DNA of 6,108 nucleotides from Pseudomonadota bacterium (GTDB lineage Bacteria > Pseudomonadota > Gammaproteobacteria > Acidiferrobacterales > Acidiferrobacteraceae): contig JAJYPQ010000262.1 of assembly GCA_021795255.1 (NCBI GenBank), positions 1 through 6,108 of the forward strand, in the 5' to 3' direction. The notes under the pieces are model-generated. The model was not told where the DNA came from. It made no database searches and saw only the letters and a program-made list of their open reading frames with translations. The position numbers and the translations under genes are program-made. Numbering within the stretch: the stretch's first letter is position 1; each line of letters begins with the position of its first letter. This document shows positions 1 to 5,835 of this stretch, piece by piece.

Positions 1-284
1 TGTGTATATGTGTTGACCCAGGCGGGGCTGTCTGTATAGAGGTGCCCGAGCGCAATGGGCGGCTTAGTAGTCTGAGCGGAAATGCGGCCACTGATACTAT
101 GGAGCGAGATCGGTGCGGGAGTGGATGATGGCGTCGCAGAGCCGCCACGGTTTTCAGGGGGCGTAGCAATTATGTTCATCTCGACATTAAATCCTAATCG
201 GATATGACGGCCGAGCTTTTTCTCTCCCTGTACGCCGTGCGGCCGAAGTTCTACTATCGTGTAACCCTGGCAATCAAGCCCCAT
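1..284 (-). CDS. Hypothetical protein, partial (runs off left edge)
   Basis: An open frame starts at the ATG at 284-282 on the minus strand and stays open for 94 codons to the window edge, so its C-terminus is not seen. The start has a plausible Shine-Dalgarno (AAGGAA about six bases upstream). The product begins MGLDCQGYTIVEL and continues with a basic segment, then a Pro/Ser/Thr-rich stretch from about residue 44. I recognise no domain, signal peptide or membrane segment. It has the same orientation as the reverse transcriptase operon upstream but is separated from it by about 410 bases without a confident gene. An open frame of this length could arise by chance, so the call rests on the ribosome binding site and uninterrupted frame only. 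Confidence 0.33.
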   Translation of the reverse strand, partial: MGLDCQGYTIVELRPHGVQGEKKLGRHIRLGFNVEMNIIATPPENRGGSATPSSTPAPISLHSISGRISAQTTKPPIALGHLYTDSPAWVNTYT

Positions 285-348
285 TATCGATTCCTTCGGT
301 CTTGGTATATGCGCGCATGATACTCCTTGATTCGTGCCCCACCGCGAT

Positions 349-715
349 ATGGGGCGAATCCCAACAATTGACAAGGTCGGTCGCGCTTGTAACGGTGTTA
401 TGGTTTCCTATCCAAAACGCAAATCCGGCCACATGGCCAAGGAATCTATCCCAGTGACCGAGGATGCCATCCGTAGCTACTGGGGCGGCGGGGTAACGAC
501 ATCGTCGTGTCCTCGTTCGTTGCACATGTCCAGCCGTCGGTGTATGACCGCGCCGCTTCCACCGCAACATGGCTTGCGAACGAGGTCGCGAAGGTTTCAG
601 CGCTGTCATGTCAGATACCGGCGTGAAATCCCTGCTGACGGCGTCGTCCGGCACCCTCAAGGCAGTTTGGCCAAGCGACAAGGCGGGGGCACCCCAGTTA
701 GCCCGCCCCCAGTGA
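349..715 (+). pseudogene. Possible decayed gene with two frameshifts, unknown function
   Basis: No single frame here gives a convincing protein, but three consecutive plus-strand segments in different frames do read like one. Frame one, from the ATG at 349, gives MGRIPTIDKVGRACNG and runs to the G-rich run near 481-493 (ends SYWGGG). The next frame continues as NDIVVSSFVAHVQPSV to about 605. A third frame from about 608 gives MSDTGVKSLLTASSG and ends at the TGA at 713-715. Each segment has balanced amino-acid content and mostly G/C at third codon positions, unlike the Arg/His/Pro-rich single-frame ORFs of the same interval. The tail converges on, and slightly overlaps, the end of the reverse transcriptase gene. 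I do not recognise the protein. It may be a remnant of an earlier neighbour or a chance reading. Confidence 0.25.
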
Positions 716-1786
716 CGAGGCGGACTTTGGCGGCCATCTGATGGGGTTATGGCCGACTCCCGGGTAGTAAGGTCTCGGCCGCCGAGCGCGCGCGTTGGTG
801 TTCACTAAAGACAACAAGCGGCCCCGGGTTCCCACCGCGCGCAGCCGGAAACGGTCATCAACGTGGGCGATGTGATCGAGAACACCAAGGAGGCGTCGGG
901 CAGCATGGGGCTTTTCCGCGTCCGGAGACGCCCGCAGCGCGCGGTCCAGCGCTTTTGCTTTCCGGTGTTGCGGGCCTGTGGCAACCATCTTGCCATTACG
1001 AATACCAACGCCCGTAACACGCTTGTATGCCCGTTTCGGGTAAATCCAGGACTTACCGGAATGGAGTTCTAATCCTGCCTTGGCGAGGAGGCGGCGCGTC
1101 CATTCGAGGTCCGTTAGCGAGGCGCACGGCATGCTCAGTGTGATGTCATCGACATAGACCGACATGTTGCCCCCGCGGGCCTTTGCGCGGCGATGCAGTT
1201 TCTCGAAAAGTCTCCGATGACAATAGAAAGCGAGAACTTCACTGTGGACGCCCCCTGTGGGGAGATGGCCTGTATGGGGGTCCCCCAGGTTCTTCCGATA
1301 ACAGCAGAGCTTGGCCAAGATAATGGCCACATCATCGGCGCACAGCATCTCGTCGCGAAAGAACTTTCGGACCATCCGAAACACCGTCGACGGGTAGAAT
1401 TGACGGATGTCGGCTTTTAGGATGGGGGTGTGGCCGATGTGCTGCTGGGCGTTGGTCAGGAAAGATCGCTTGCGCACGCCGGAGTGACGGAAGTCTGAAG
1501 GTCGCACGCGCCTCAAAAGGGTGGCTATTCTGGCGTGGATGGCGCGTAACTCTTTGGCGGCCTGTTGAATTTCGCGGCCTTTACGGTCCCAAACGTGATA
1601 GTTGCCGGGTCGATCCGCCAACCGTTCGAGATTGGCGGCGCCTCCGCGCCACCCTAGTACTGCGCATAGGGTGCCTAATCCGCGAATCTTATAAAGGGCG
1701 CACTGATCAAGAGTGTACTGCTTTTTGGGGCGCTCCAATCTCTTCTTTGTCGGCCTCTTTTTCCGAGCTTTCGTCTCTGTTTTCAT
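698..1786 (-). CDS. Retron-type reverse transcriptase
   Basis: RNA-directed DNA polymerase of 362 residues, expected to copy part of a partner structured RNA into multicopy single-stranded DNA. A Lys/Arg-rich N-terminus (1-23) precedes the RT fold. The motif-A segment is LKADIRQFYPST with catalytic D126, motif B-like LPTGGVHSEVLAF lies at 175-187, and the YVDD box is at 211-214 (D213, D214), so all three catalytic aspartates are present. Two retron hallmarks are visible: NAQQH (112-116), matching NAxxH in region X, and VTG (257-259) in region Y. Length is normal for a retron RT and there is no maturase or endonuclease domain, which argues against a group II intron or diversity-generating element. 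The gene follows the XRE gene and overlaps its 3' end by 80 bases. The ATG at 1786 has only a weak GGGT upstream; a TTG at codon 17 is an alternative start. One oddity is the Glu in HSE where many RTs have Pro or Gln. Retron assignment is firm for the RT; any defence role is inferred. Confidence 0.9.
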   Translation of the reverse strand: MKTETKARKKRPTKKRLERPKKQYTLDQCALYKIRGLGTLCAVLGWRGGAANLERLADRPGNYHVWDRKGREIQQAAKELRAIHARIATLLRRVRPSDFRHSGVRKRSFLTNAQQHIGHTPILKADIRQFYPSTVFRMVRKFFRDEMLCADDVAIILAKLCCYRKNLGDPHTGHLPTGGVHSEVLAFYCHRRLFEKLHRRAKARGGNMSVYVDDITLSMPCASLTDLEWTRRLLAKAGLELHSGKSWIYPKRAYKRVTGVGIRNGKMVATGPQHRKAKALDRALRASPDAEKPHAARRLLGVLDHIAHVDDRFRLRAVGTRGRLLSLVNTNARARRPRPYYPGVGHNPIRWPPKSASSLGAG

Positions 1787-2057
1787 GCGTGACCCATTGA
1801 AAGAACTTCAGCAAACGCTTTGCTCGAGCCGCCCGGCCCTTGTCTGCGGGATCCACGACTGTGTCCTTGAACAAAAGGAACGTGGATGGCGGTACATCGA
1901 ACACTTTCGCGTATCGGTCGAGCAGGGCGATCGAAACTGTTTTACGACCCGATTCGACCTCGGACAAATATGAGCGCGATATACCCAGCTCGGCGGCGAG
2001 ATCCGCTTGTCTCATTCGGTGAAACTCTCGCGTAAGTCGCAAGGCGGTATGAAGCAT
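1707..2057 (-). CDS. XRE-family helix-turn-helix protein, retron partner
   Basis: A 116-residue protein whose residues about 6-62 form a classical Cro/C1-type five-helix DNA-binding domain. The turn and recognition helix are clear (RQADLAAELGISRSYLSEVE, residues 16-35, followed by SGRKTV). The rest is basic around 73-84, then a very acidic/charged tail (91-107) with no recognisable second domain. I chose the ATG at 2057 because a strong GGAGGT lies five bases upstream; a longer frame reaching 2153 adds 32 residues unrelated to the family. It is the first gene of the retron operon and its end overlaps the reverse transcriptase start. From memory, some retrons carry a small HTH protein next to the RT as their accessory component, so this may be the effector, or a repressor of its own operon; the sequence does not decide which. 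Confidence 0.88.
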   Translation of the reverse strand: MLHTALRLTREFHRMRQADLAAELGISRSYLSEVESGRKTVSIALLDRYAKVFDVPPSTFLLFKDTVVDPADKGRAARAKRLLKFFQWVTHENRDESSEKEADKEEIGAPQKAVHS

Positions 2058-2062
2058 ATGGC

Positions 2063-2068
2063 ACCTCC
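2063..2068 (-). promoter_or_regulatory. Shine-Dalgarno of the XRE gene
   Basis: On the minus strand this reads GGAGGT, five bases before the ATG at 2057. It is the strongest ribosome binding site in the window and fixes the start of the XRE gene, excluding the longer upstream frame. Confidence 0.8.
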
Positions 2069-2083
2069 AATAAGGATAAGGGG

Positions 2084-2105
2084 GTGATGCGAGTCCTGGT
2101 ATCAC
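2084..2105. promoter_or_regulatory. Possible operator, interrupted palindrome upstream of XRE gene
   Basis: GTGAT at 2084-2088 and ATCAC at 2101-2105 form a 5-base interrupted palindrome with a 12-base spacer, 27-48 bases upstream of the XRE start. XRE-type proteins often bind such dyads as dimers to regulate their own gene. A 5-base half-site is short and may be chance. Confidence 0.2.
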
Positions 2106-2238
2106 AACAACTTCCTGAGCACTTCTATCAGGCGCAGGATGAAAAATCCCCACTTCAAAGTCGCCGGATTCAGAAGCACTTCCTTGTACCAGGGTCGCTT
2201 AGACCGTCGTCGGGTATTGCTCTTGGACATAACATGCC

Positions 2239-2287
2239 CTCCGTGTTCGACACCGCATCATTGCGGTGCCCCCTCGCGAACACGGAG
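2239..2287. repeat. Nested perfect inverted repeat (putative msd hairpin)
   Basis: CTCCGTGTTCG (2239-2249) and CGAACACGGAG (2277-2287) are exact reverse complements, 11 bp. Inside them CACCGCA (2251-2257) and TGCGGTG (2262-2268) form a second perfect 7-bp stem with loop TCAT. One base separates the two stems on one side and eight bases on the other, giving a long hairpin with one asymmetric internal bulge. No gene occupies it. It is too elaborate for a simple terminator and lacks a T-tract. Confidence 0.85.
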
Positions 2288-2324
2288 TGCGGATCAGACG
2301 ACGGCCCTCACCCCACTTCCCAAG

Positions 2325-2350
2325 CACGACGAGCACCCTCGCTCGTCGTG
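2325..2350. repeat. Perfect 10-bp hairpin (putative msr stem-loop)
   Basis: CACGACGAGC (2325-2334) and GCTCGTCGTG (2341-2350) are exact reverse complements around the 6-base loop ACCCTC. The stem and loop lengths match the short stem-loops of retron msr RNA. On the minus strand it precedes the larger hairpin at 2239-2287. No T-run follows on either strand, so it is not a typical intrinsic terminator. Confidence 0.8.
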
Positions 2351-2369
2351 TAACCCCCCGGCCCGGTAC

Positions 2370-2755
2370 GGGATGCTCCCGCGCCGATGCCGGCGGCCAC
2401 GCCGGTTGTACACCGACGGTTTAAACAGGAGCTTGCGCCCCCACAGACCTTACGGTCCCATGCTGTGCGAAGGTAGCGCCCCAACCCTCGGGACGGATCC
2501 ATTGCAACACCCGACAGCGAGTGTAGCACCGCTCTTCTTGTGTCGCCAGTAGCGAACAACAGGTAACGAAGAATCGGGTGTCGCGGCCAGTTGGGCAGCC
2601 CCACGGGGAAGTTTTGTTGAGCGTCGGGTGGGGGCGAGGGTAGCCTGAAGCTTGGCAAGGTGGAGTGGAGCAGAATTCACCTCCAAACCGCGCTAGAATG
2701 CCAGGAGAACACCGACCCGGCCCACCGGGCACTCTTGGCCACCCGAGATCACTGC
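2370..2755. other. Region without a confident gene, upstream of retron RNA
   Basis: This stretch separates the minus-strand retron from the plus-strand helicase remnant and should hold both their promoters, but I see no convincing -35/-10 pair for either; TAGAAT at 2694-2699 is the best -10 look-alike on the plus strand. A 6-bp hairpin (2390-2395 with 2400-2405, loop GCCA) and a 5-bp hairpin (2369-2373 with 2377-2381) continue the folded character of the retron RNA region. A minus-strand open frame (2658 down to 2308, TTG start) contains a fairly protein-like stretch beginning QQNFPVGLPNWPRHPILRYL, but it has no recognisable domain and its C-terminal part runs through the retron RNA hairpins. 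Confidence 0.4.
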
Positions 2756-2954
2756 ATGACCACGATTCACGCTATCCTGGACGACCTCGCCCGTGCGGCC
2801 ACCGATACCCGCGACAAGGGCGATAAATTTGAGCGTCTGATGGCGGCCTACCTGCGCATCGAGCCTCGGTACCATGGCCAGCTCAGCGCTTGCGCGGCTC
2901 TGGTCCGATTGGCCCATGGCACCGACCACAAGAGCCGTCCTGCCCGGAACATAG
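2756..2954 (+). pseudogene. N-terminal remnant of a large type ISP-like helicase
   Basis: From the ATG at 2756 the frame gives MTTIHAILDDLARAATDTRD and continues KGDKFERLMAAYLRIEP. This resembles the N-terminus of very large helicase/restriction proteins (type ISP-like or predicted superfamily II helicases), which typically start with a short helical region, then an RDKGxxFERLxxxYL segment. The family usually continues with a W-L-W-S-D/E-W-P motif; here RLWSDWP does occur (2895-2915) but in a different frame, showing a frameshift between about 2870 and 2895. That frame ends at the TAG at 2952-2954, and the original frame ends at 2995. Everything downstream (over a thousand residues in intact members) is missing, so the gene is dead. 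Family identity comes from remembered sequence patterns, not a search. Confidence 0.5.
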
Positions 2955-2980
2955 CTGGGCGCTTCGGCGGAATGGGAAAA

Positions 2981-2986
2981 GGGAGG
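2981..2986 (+). promoter_or_regulatory. Shine-Dalgarno of the membrane protein gene
   Basis: GGGAGG lies five bases before the GTG at 2992 and decides that start. No ATG in the longer open frame (from 2890) has a comparable site, and the added residues would be unlike a membrane-protein N-terminus. Confidence 0.65.
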
Positions 2987-2991
2987 CGATT

Positions 2992-3603
2992 GTGACGAAT
3001 ACAACTGATTACGTCGCGGCGATTGATTGCGTCATGGCGATCTCAACTTTTCTGCTTGCTGTGGCGACAACCTCGATGGCATGGAAAACAGCGTCTCTCG
3101 TTAAACAGAACGCGAAATATCACCTTGACTCGCTCAGGCCGGTGCTTACCTTAGACCCGGTGGCGGGGATACGTTTATATAGGGCTTCTACGGTCAATAA
3201 TAAGGCACATTACCAATTTTCCGGACGACTGCGAAATTGTGGAACGGGACCTGCCATCGATATTCGAGCCACAATCCGATTCCCAACCCTTCGGGATGGG
3301 GAGCCCAGACATTTACCGGCTCTGGGGCCAGGAATGGACTGGAGCGAAACGATGCCGGGGGCAGGAACGGAGCGCGGGCAATTATGGTTCTTTCTGCCGC
3401 TCCCTGGCCCTTGTCCCCAGGAAACGACGCTAACGACGTCACCAAACGTCGTAAAGGACCATTGGCAAATTGACTTCGACTACGCAGACATATTCGGTAA
3501 TAGGTTCTGGACAAAGCATGAGTGTAACCCTGACAAGCCCGATGTTCCGTGGTTTAGGTGCGGCAGCGCTTGTAGCAGACAGGCCTCACACAATAACCAA
3601 TAA
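2992..3603 (+). CDS. Single-pass membrane protein of unknown function
   Basis: A 203-residue protein from a GTG start with a good GGGAGG site. Residues about 8-31 are a hydrophobic segment (VAAIDCVMAISTFLLAVATT then SMAW), followed at once by K32 and other basic residues (K37, K42), which suggests one inner-membrane helix with the rest in the cytoplasm. The soluble part has a beta-rich look: RPVLTLDPVAG, LRNCGTGPAIDI and DYADIFGNRFWT resemble small hypothetical proteins that place a beta-sandwich-like domain after one helix. I know no biochemical role for them. The start codon shares bases with the stop of the broken helicase frame (GTGA, 2992-2995). The next gene, a PIN nuclease, starts 103 bases downstream on the same strand and may be cotranscribed. 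Codon use is less GC-biased than in the GIY-YIG operon. Confidence 0.7.
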   Translation: MTNTTDYVAAIDCVMAISTFLLAVATTSMAWKTASLVKQNAKYHLDSLRPVLTLDPVAGIRLYRASTVNNKAHYQFSGRLRNCGTGPAIDIRATIRFPTLRDGEPRHLPALGPGMDWSETMPGAGTERGQLWFFLPLPGPCPQETTLTTSPNVVKDHWQIDFDYADIFGNRFWTKHECNPDKPDVPWFRCGSACSRQASHNNQ

Positions 3604-3654
3604 ATTAGAAGTGGTGCCAGGCATAAACGCGGGAGCACTGTGACTGTTTGCACT

Positions 3655-3664
3655 ATGACGTCAT
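3655..3664. promoter_or_regulatory. 10-bp perfect palindrome upstream of PIN gene
   Basis: ATGACGTCAT is a perfect palindrome lying about 45-65 bases before the possible PIN gene starts, in the 103-base gap after the membrane protein gene. It could be an operator or lie in a promoter (TTGCAC at 3648-3653 with TAGTGT 17 bases on is a poor match to -35/-10). A single palindrome of this size is weak evidence. Confidence 0.2.
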
Positions 3665-3706
3665 TGTATCTAGTGTGACGGCAATCCTAATGTGCATCGA
3701 TCGTGA

Positions 3707-4558
3707 GTGACCTCAGCTATGTACATCCTTGACACTTGCGCAATCATCGGTATCTCATGGACGAAACTGGAACGGGCGGTGCAGAAGGGTGTCGATTTCG
3801 CCGTCTGTCCAACAACGTGCTTCGAGTTGGCGAGTCACCTTATAAGGTCGGAGGAGAAAGACTATGCCCGTGCGCGCACCAATTTCCTGAAATGTCGTAT
3901 GCCTCACCTTCTTGAGGACAGTGCTGTGCGGTGGGCGGACCGCGCCAGCGCAACGCAAGGTATTAACCCTGGACGTCGAGATGAGCGCGATTTGCTTCTG
4001 CAAATGCTCGACATAGTGTCAGAAGCGCAATCACTTGATGACCTGCATGCAAGGTGTCTACGTTACCCGGATGGATTTATGCTTCCCCTCGCGAACCACG
4101 GGGAAAGGATTGATGAGATCCTGCGAGGAGAGGAGCAATGGTATAAAGATCGCATGAAACAATTACTCAGAGAGAGCGAGTTTTTTCGACTGCCCAATGG
4201 GTCGTACGGCATCACCAGAAAGATCCTAATGGGAAATCTCGAACGGGCTGGAGGCAGTGAGTCGCCGGACTCTGGGATAGGGCGCCGTAGAGCCGTAAAC
4301 AATGCAATGGCGCAGGCTCCGTATATCGGGTACATGCTGCATCGATTATACGATGCGAGGAATCATGGTCGGAATGATATCGACCGTAATGACTACGAAG
4401 ACGCCCTCATTTGCCTTGCAATCGATCTGGACCGCAACGATGTATTGGTGACGGAAGAAGATGGGACGATAAAGGCATTAACGCATACGGCCGCCCTTCT
4501 GGAACGCGAAGCCTGTGTAATGTCAAAAGATGAGTTCGTACAGCGTGAGTGCCAATGA
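3707..4558 (+). CDS. Long PIN-domain protein, putative ribonuclease
   Basis: A 283-residue protein (279 if the ATG at 3719 is used; neither start has a clear Shine-Dalgarno). The N-terminus MYILDTCAIIG is the PIN opening strand with the first metal-binding Asp (D9). E40 in CFELASHL fits the second acidic site. Near the C-terminus NDYEDALICLAIDLDRNDVL followed by VTEEDGT supplies the later acidic residues (E231/D232 and D252) and the final strand. PIN proteins are Mg-dependent RNA nucleases, best known as VapC toxins of about 130 residues. Here roughly 190 extra, mainly helical residues separate the two halves, so this is not an ordinary VapC, and no small antitoxin gene precedes it; the upstream partner is a membrane protein. 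A stand-alone RNase or an abortive-infection-type effector are both possible. Confidence 0.75.
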   Translation: MTSAMYILDTCAIIGISWTKLERAVQKGVDFAVCPTTCFELASHLIRSEEKDYARARTNFLKCRMPHLLEDSAVRWADRASATQGINPGRRDERDLLLQMLDIVSEAQSLDDLHARCLRYPDGFMLPLANHGERIDEILRGEEQWYKDRMKQLLRESEFFRLPNGSYGITRKILMGNLERAGGSESPDSGIGRRRAVNNAMAQAPYIGYMLHRLYDARNHGRNDIDRNDYEDALICLAIDLDRNDVLVTEEDGTIKALTHTAALLEREACVMSKDEFVQRECQ

Positions 4559-4641
4559 TCGATCGTCTTGACATACGAATAGGCCTGTATACAAGGACTG
4601 TTTGCCCAGTAGGCGGCCTTTAGCGAGCCGTAGAGGCGAAC
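4559..4641. other. Convergent intergenic gap
   Basis: Short gap between the converging ends of the PIN gene and the GIY-YIG gene. A bidirectional terminator would be expected, but I see only a weak 4-bp pairing around 4610-4630 and no T-tract. The palindromes GATCGATC (4557-4564) and GTATAC are present but short. TTGACA at 4569-4574 resembles a -35 box, yet no gene follows in the right orientation. Confidence 0.4.
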
Positions 4642-5835
4642 CTAATCGTCCGCTAATACCACCAGCTGCGCTCTTTCGGGATCATACACGACCTCTGTAA
4701 TCGAACCATCCCGGATGCGCTGAACCGCTTCGTCGATGACGGGGAGCGGGACCAGGAACCACTCCCGCGGCCGCACGGGATTCCCGAATCGATCTTCAAT
4801 GGTGAGGTCCAGTTGGGCGGTGGCGAAGACACGGTGGAAGAGGTGTTCGAGCTTGGTGCGGTTGATGCTCGAGAGCTTGTAGCTTGCCACTACCTCCACG
4901 TCGGCCAGCAGATAGGTGGCCTCATGGGCGGCATGGGCAATCCGGGTCTCGACCTTGCCGCCTGTGACGCCGATCTTATGAATGAGTTCGCGATGGGCGG
5001 CGATAAAGGGATGAGCGGAGAGGCTGCGCAAGACATAAATAGTGCCGCTTTCGATATCGTCGTCTTCCCAGGTCTGGCTGAACAGGGGCCCGGCGTCGGG
5101 TTCCGGCGTGACGCGCCGTCCACCTTCATCCTTATAAAGGGCGCGCTGGAGCGAGCGGCGCAAGAGATTACTTTCGGTGCCGTTGGCATAGACGACCCGC
5201 AAGCGGGCGTCGTTCTTACCGGTGGACGTTTTGATGGTCTCGCCCACCTCGGCGACATAGACGAGTTGACCCCCGAGAATAAAGAAATCGCCCTCCAGGA
5301 TAGCAGCGCCCTCTTTGCCAAAGGGCAGGGTCTGGCGCAGGCCGGCCTTGAGCTCACTCTCAACCCCGGCAAAGAGCGGCTTGAAGCGCGCAAAGTCCGG
5401 GCAAGGCGTACGGTCGGCGATTTCTTCCGCGATCCGTCGGTCTTCTTGCGAGCGGACATGCTTCAGGACCGTGATGTCGTTCTCAGTGGGCGCAGCAACA
5501 CCGAGTTCCGCCAGGAGCGCCTCGTCATCGAGTACCGCTACCGGCGGTTCTGAGCCTTCGTCCGCCGCGAGTAGACCGTGGACATCGCGTGCCGCCAGCA
5601 GCGCTTGAGCCTCTGGCAGGGCCCGCAGGCACTGGAGACGCACGGCGTACAGACGCTCGAAGATGTCGCGCCCCTCTCCGTGCTGCGGCACGCGCCCATG
5701 CGTCTCGACGAAGCGCAAGATATCCTCGAATCCAGCCATAATGCGCTCTTCACGCGGGGTATGGCGTCCATTGGCTACGGGTGGAGCCTCAACTCCTAGG
5801 GCGTCCAGGAGTTCATCATCGGAGAGATCAGACAT
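4642..5835 (-). CDS. GIY-YIG nuclease family protein
   Basis: A 397-residue protein ending in a GIY-YIG-type domain. GTIYVL (264-269) and HKIGVT (286-291) are the two signature strands (TIY and KIG variants), R298 is the likely catalytic Arg and E330 in TKLEHLFH the likely metal-binding Glu; FGNPVRPREWF (350-360) closes the domain as in T5orf172/Mug113-like members. The upstream region carries the conserved block FFILGGQLVYVAEVGE (184-199) and NGTESNLLRRSLQRALYKDE (218-237). The N-terminus contains two related acidic segments, DDELLDALGV (6-15) and DDEALLAELGV (103-113), with a helical stretch between them, suggesting an internal duplication of a docking element. The ATG at 5835 has AAGGAG six bases upstream. 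It overlaps the preceding helicase gene by 8 bases, so the two are translationally coupled and probably act together on DNA. Function in restriction-like defence is inferred from context. Confidence 0.88.
   Translation of the reverse strand: MSDLSDDELLDALGVEAPPVANGRHTPREERIMAGFEDILRFVETHGRVPQHGEGRDIFERLYAVRLQCLRALPEAQALLAARDVHGLLAADEGSEPPVAVLDDEALLAELGVAAPTENDITVLKHVRSQEDRRIAEEIADRTPCPDFARFKPLFAGVESELKAGLRQTLPFGKEGAAILEGDFFILGGQLVYVAEVGETIKTSTGKNDARLRVVYANGTESNLLRRSLQRALYKDEGGRRVTPEPDAGPLFSQTWEDDDIESGTIYVLRSLSAHPFIAAHRELIHKIGVTGGKVETRIAHAAHEATYLLADVEVVASYKLSSINRTKLEHLFHRVFATAQLDLTIEDRFGNPVRPREWFLVPLPVIDEAVQRIRDGSITEVVYDPERAQLVVLADD

Larger units (their letters stand above)
2186..2369 (-). ncRNA. 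Candidate retron msr-msd non-coding RNA
   Basis: This segment lies upstream of the XRE-RT operon on the same strand and is rich in perfect inverted repeats. Read 5' to 3' on the minus strand: a 10-bp hairpin with a 6-base loop (2350 to 2325), then an 8-bp stem (2304-2297 pairing with 2211-2204) enclosing an 11-bp stem (2287-2277 with 2249-2239), inside which sits a 7-bp hairpin with a 4-base loop (2268 to 2251). The ends could pair as GUACCGGG (2369-2362) with CCUGGUAC (2193-2186), eight pairs with one G-U, which would serve as the a1/a2 repeat. A short msr hairpin followed by a long nested msd hairpin, flanked by a1/a2 and next to an RT, is the known retron plan. I cannot place the branching guanosine, and the exact ends are uncertain; the a1/a2 proposal is the weakest part. 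Confidence 0.55.

Noticed and set aside
13..40. TTGACC-N16-TATAGA promoter-like sequence on the plus strand
   Set aside because: It matches moderately, but no gene follows on that strand for several hundred bases and the place is possibly coding on the other strand.
274..681. 135-residue minus-strand open frame just after the RT gene
   Set aside because: TTG start without a Shine-Dalgarno, and Arg/His/Pro/Thr-rich composition typical of an antisense reading. It is close to the RT (16 bases) and overlaps the next ORF by 11, so it is not fully excluded.
685..710. GGGGGC/GCCCCC hairpin around the RT stop codon as a terminator
   Set aside because: Six-base stem with a 14-base loop, no T-tract on either side, and it contains the stop codon itself.
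698..1786. Group II intron or diversity-generating retroelement
   Set aside because: No maturase or HNH domain and no intron domain V-like structure or template/variable repeat pair is seen, while NAxxH and VTG point to a retron.
2058..2153. N-terminal extension of the XRE protein by 32 residues
   Set aside because: No ribosome binding site, a Pro-rich unrelated sequence, and a strong GGAGGT in front of the downstream ATG at 2057.
4813..5553. 246-residue plus-strand open frame
   Set aside because: It is the antisense shadow of the GIY-YIG gene, which has clear family motifs on the other strand.
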